Below are positions 6,907-7,127 of a stretch of DNA of 7,127 nt, piece after piece. The notes beneath the pieces are model-generated. The model made no database searches and was not told the DNA's origin. It saw nothing but the letters and a program-made list of their open reading frames with translations. How positions within the stretch are numbered: position 1 is the first letter of the stretch; every line of letters begins with the position of its first letter. The position numbers were made by a program, and so were the translations under genes. The stretch covers positions 1-7,127 of the forward strand of contig JAKJDA010000152.1 in the NCBI GenBank assembly GCA_022706165.1. The letters run 5' to 3'. Source of the stretch: Candidatus Hydrogenedentota bacterium. Lineage in GTDB: Bacteria; Hydrogenedentota; Hydrogenedentia; Hydrogenedentales; SLHB01.

Positions 6907-6913
6907 GCTCGGA

Positions 6914-6919
6914 TTCCTC
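6914..6919 (-). promoter_or_regulatory. Ribosome binding site of the ATPase gene
   Basis: On the minus strand GAGGAA lies 7 bp before the GTG start at 6906. It decides this start over internal Met codons and keeps the N-terminal strand before Walker A. Confidence 0.75.
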
Positions 6920-6945
6920 AGCCTTTTGGAAAGCTACCAGGATCT

Positions 6946-6974
6946 AGTATAGCGCAATTCCTTTTGCCCGTGAA
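6946..6974 (-). promoter_or_regulatory. Likely sigma-70 promoter for the ATPase / DUF4276 pair
   Basis: Reading the minus strand, TTCACG (6969-6974) and TATACT (6946-6951) are spaced by 17 bp, matching 4 of 6 and 5 of 6 consensus bases. Transcription would start near 6939, giving a leader of about 33 nt carrying the GAGGAA site. The promoter sits between the terminator of the upstream gene and the ATPase, so the pair appears to be its own transcription unit. No operator or palindrome is evident. Confidence 0.55.
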
Positions 6975-6993
6975 ACCAAGATTGTGTCGTATC

Positions 6994-7031
6994 AAAAAAC
7001 AAAGAGCCCTCATTCACAGAGAGGGCCTCTT
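6994..7031 (-). terminator. Rho-independent terminator of the right-edge gene
   Basis: AAGAGCCCTC (7002-7011) pairs with GAGGG plus CTCTT (7021-7031), with one bulged C at 7026 and a 9-nt loop. On the minus strand the stem is followed by TTTGTTTTTT (complement of 6994-7003). It lies about 20 bp past the stop codon at 7052 and separates that gene from the ATPase promoter. The left copy of this gene end at 4698 has no such hairpin. Confidence 0.8.
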
Positions 7032-7051
7032 ATGATCTCGAAAACCAGGTT

Positions 7052-7127
7052 CTACAGCACGCCGTACTTCGACGCCAACCGCATCTCGGCAACGCTGCGA
7101 TCGGTGGCGGGCTGGTAACCGGGCAGG
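7052..7127 (-). CDS. C-terminal end of an unrecognised protein (5' part outside the window)
   Basis: Only the last 25 codons and the TAG stop are visible on the minus strand (…GYQPATDRSVAEMRLASKYGVL). The identical peptide ends the remnant at 4698, so the two are paralogous or duplicated gene ends. Silent-only differences between them suggest the protein sequence was under selection while the copies diverged. A good terminator follows. The family cannot be judged from this fragment. Confidence 0.75.
   Translation of the reverse strand, partial: LPGYQPATDRSVAEMRLASKYGVL
7052..7127 (-). repeat. Direct repeat, right copy (runs off the window)
   Basis: This is the partner of 4698-4773, 73 of 76 identical, same orientation. 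Together the copies flank the ATPase/DUF4276 transcription unit. Confidence 0.97.

Noticed and set aside
4640..7127. Insertion sequence or transposon carrying the ATPase pair
   Set aside because: No transposase or integrase gene and no terminal inverted repeats are visible. The flanking repeats are coding gene ends in direct orientation.

Overview
The window holds two unrelated blocks. The plus-strand block (about 1-4640) is GC-rich, roughly 60-67% in lines I counted. The minus-strand block (about 4698-7127) has a core near 50% GC. The first gene carries a lamin-tail domain, Ig-like domains, a calcium-binding DxDGDG repeat and a C-terminal membrane anchor. Together with a VTC / DUF4956 / HlyD neighbourhood, this points to a diderm environmental bacterium, possibly of the PVC or FCB type or a related uncultured phylum. 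That placement is inference; there is no rRNA or core marker in the window.

Plus-strand block, five co-directional genes that look like one operon: (1) the 3' part of a large cell-surface protein (Ig-like end, lamin tail domain, Ig-like domain, thrombospondin-3-type repeat, membrane anchor); (2) a VTC-domain polyphosphate polymerase-like protein; (3) a small unrecognised lipoprotein of lower GC; (4) a DUF4956 integral membrane protein; (5) an HlyD-type periplasmic adaptor. Gene pairs 2/3 and 4/5 share ATGA stop-start overlaps. VTC and DUF4956 genes are a recurring bacterial pairing, often beside CotH-kinase or lamin-tail surface proteins, so the cluster probably makes, moves or attaches something at the cell envelope. 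The substrate is unknown.

Minus-strand block: an autonomous two-gene unit with its own promoter. It encodes an ABC/SMC-class AAA ATPase (460 aa) and, overlapping by ATGA, a 209-aa DUF4276/TOPRIM-like protein. The layout resembles a split OLD-type nuclease and the ATPase plus TOPRIM-like pairs of anti-phage defence. It is bracketed by two copies, in direct orientation, of the 3' end of one unrecognised gene. The right copy runs off the window and has its own terminator. The left copy is a remnant of about 67 codons that starts where the DUF4276 gene stops. Over the 76 bp visible in both copies there are only 3 differences, all silent. The likely story is that the pair was inserted into a tandemly duplicated gene, or inserted along with a duplicated 3' end, giving a cassette that recombination between the repeats could delete. 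No integrase, transposase or inverted repeats are visible.
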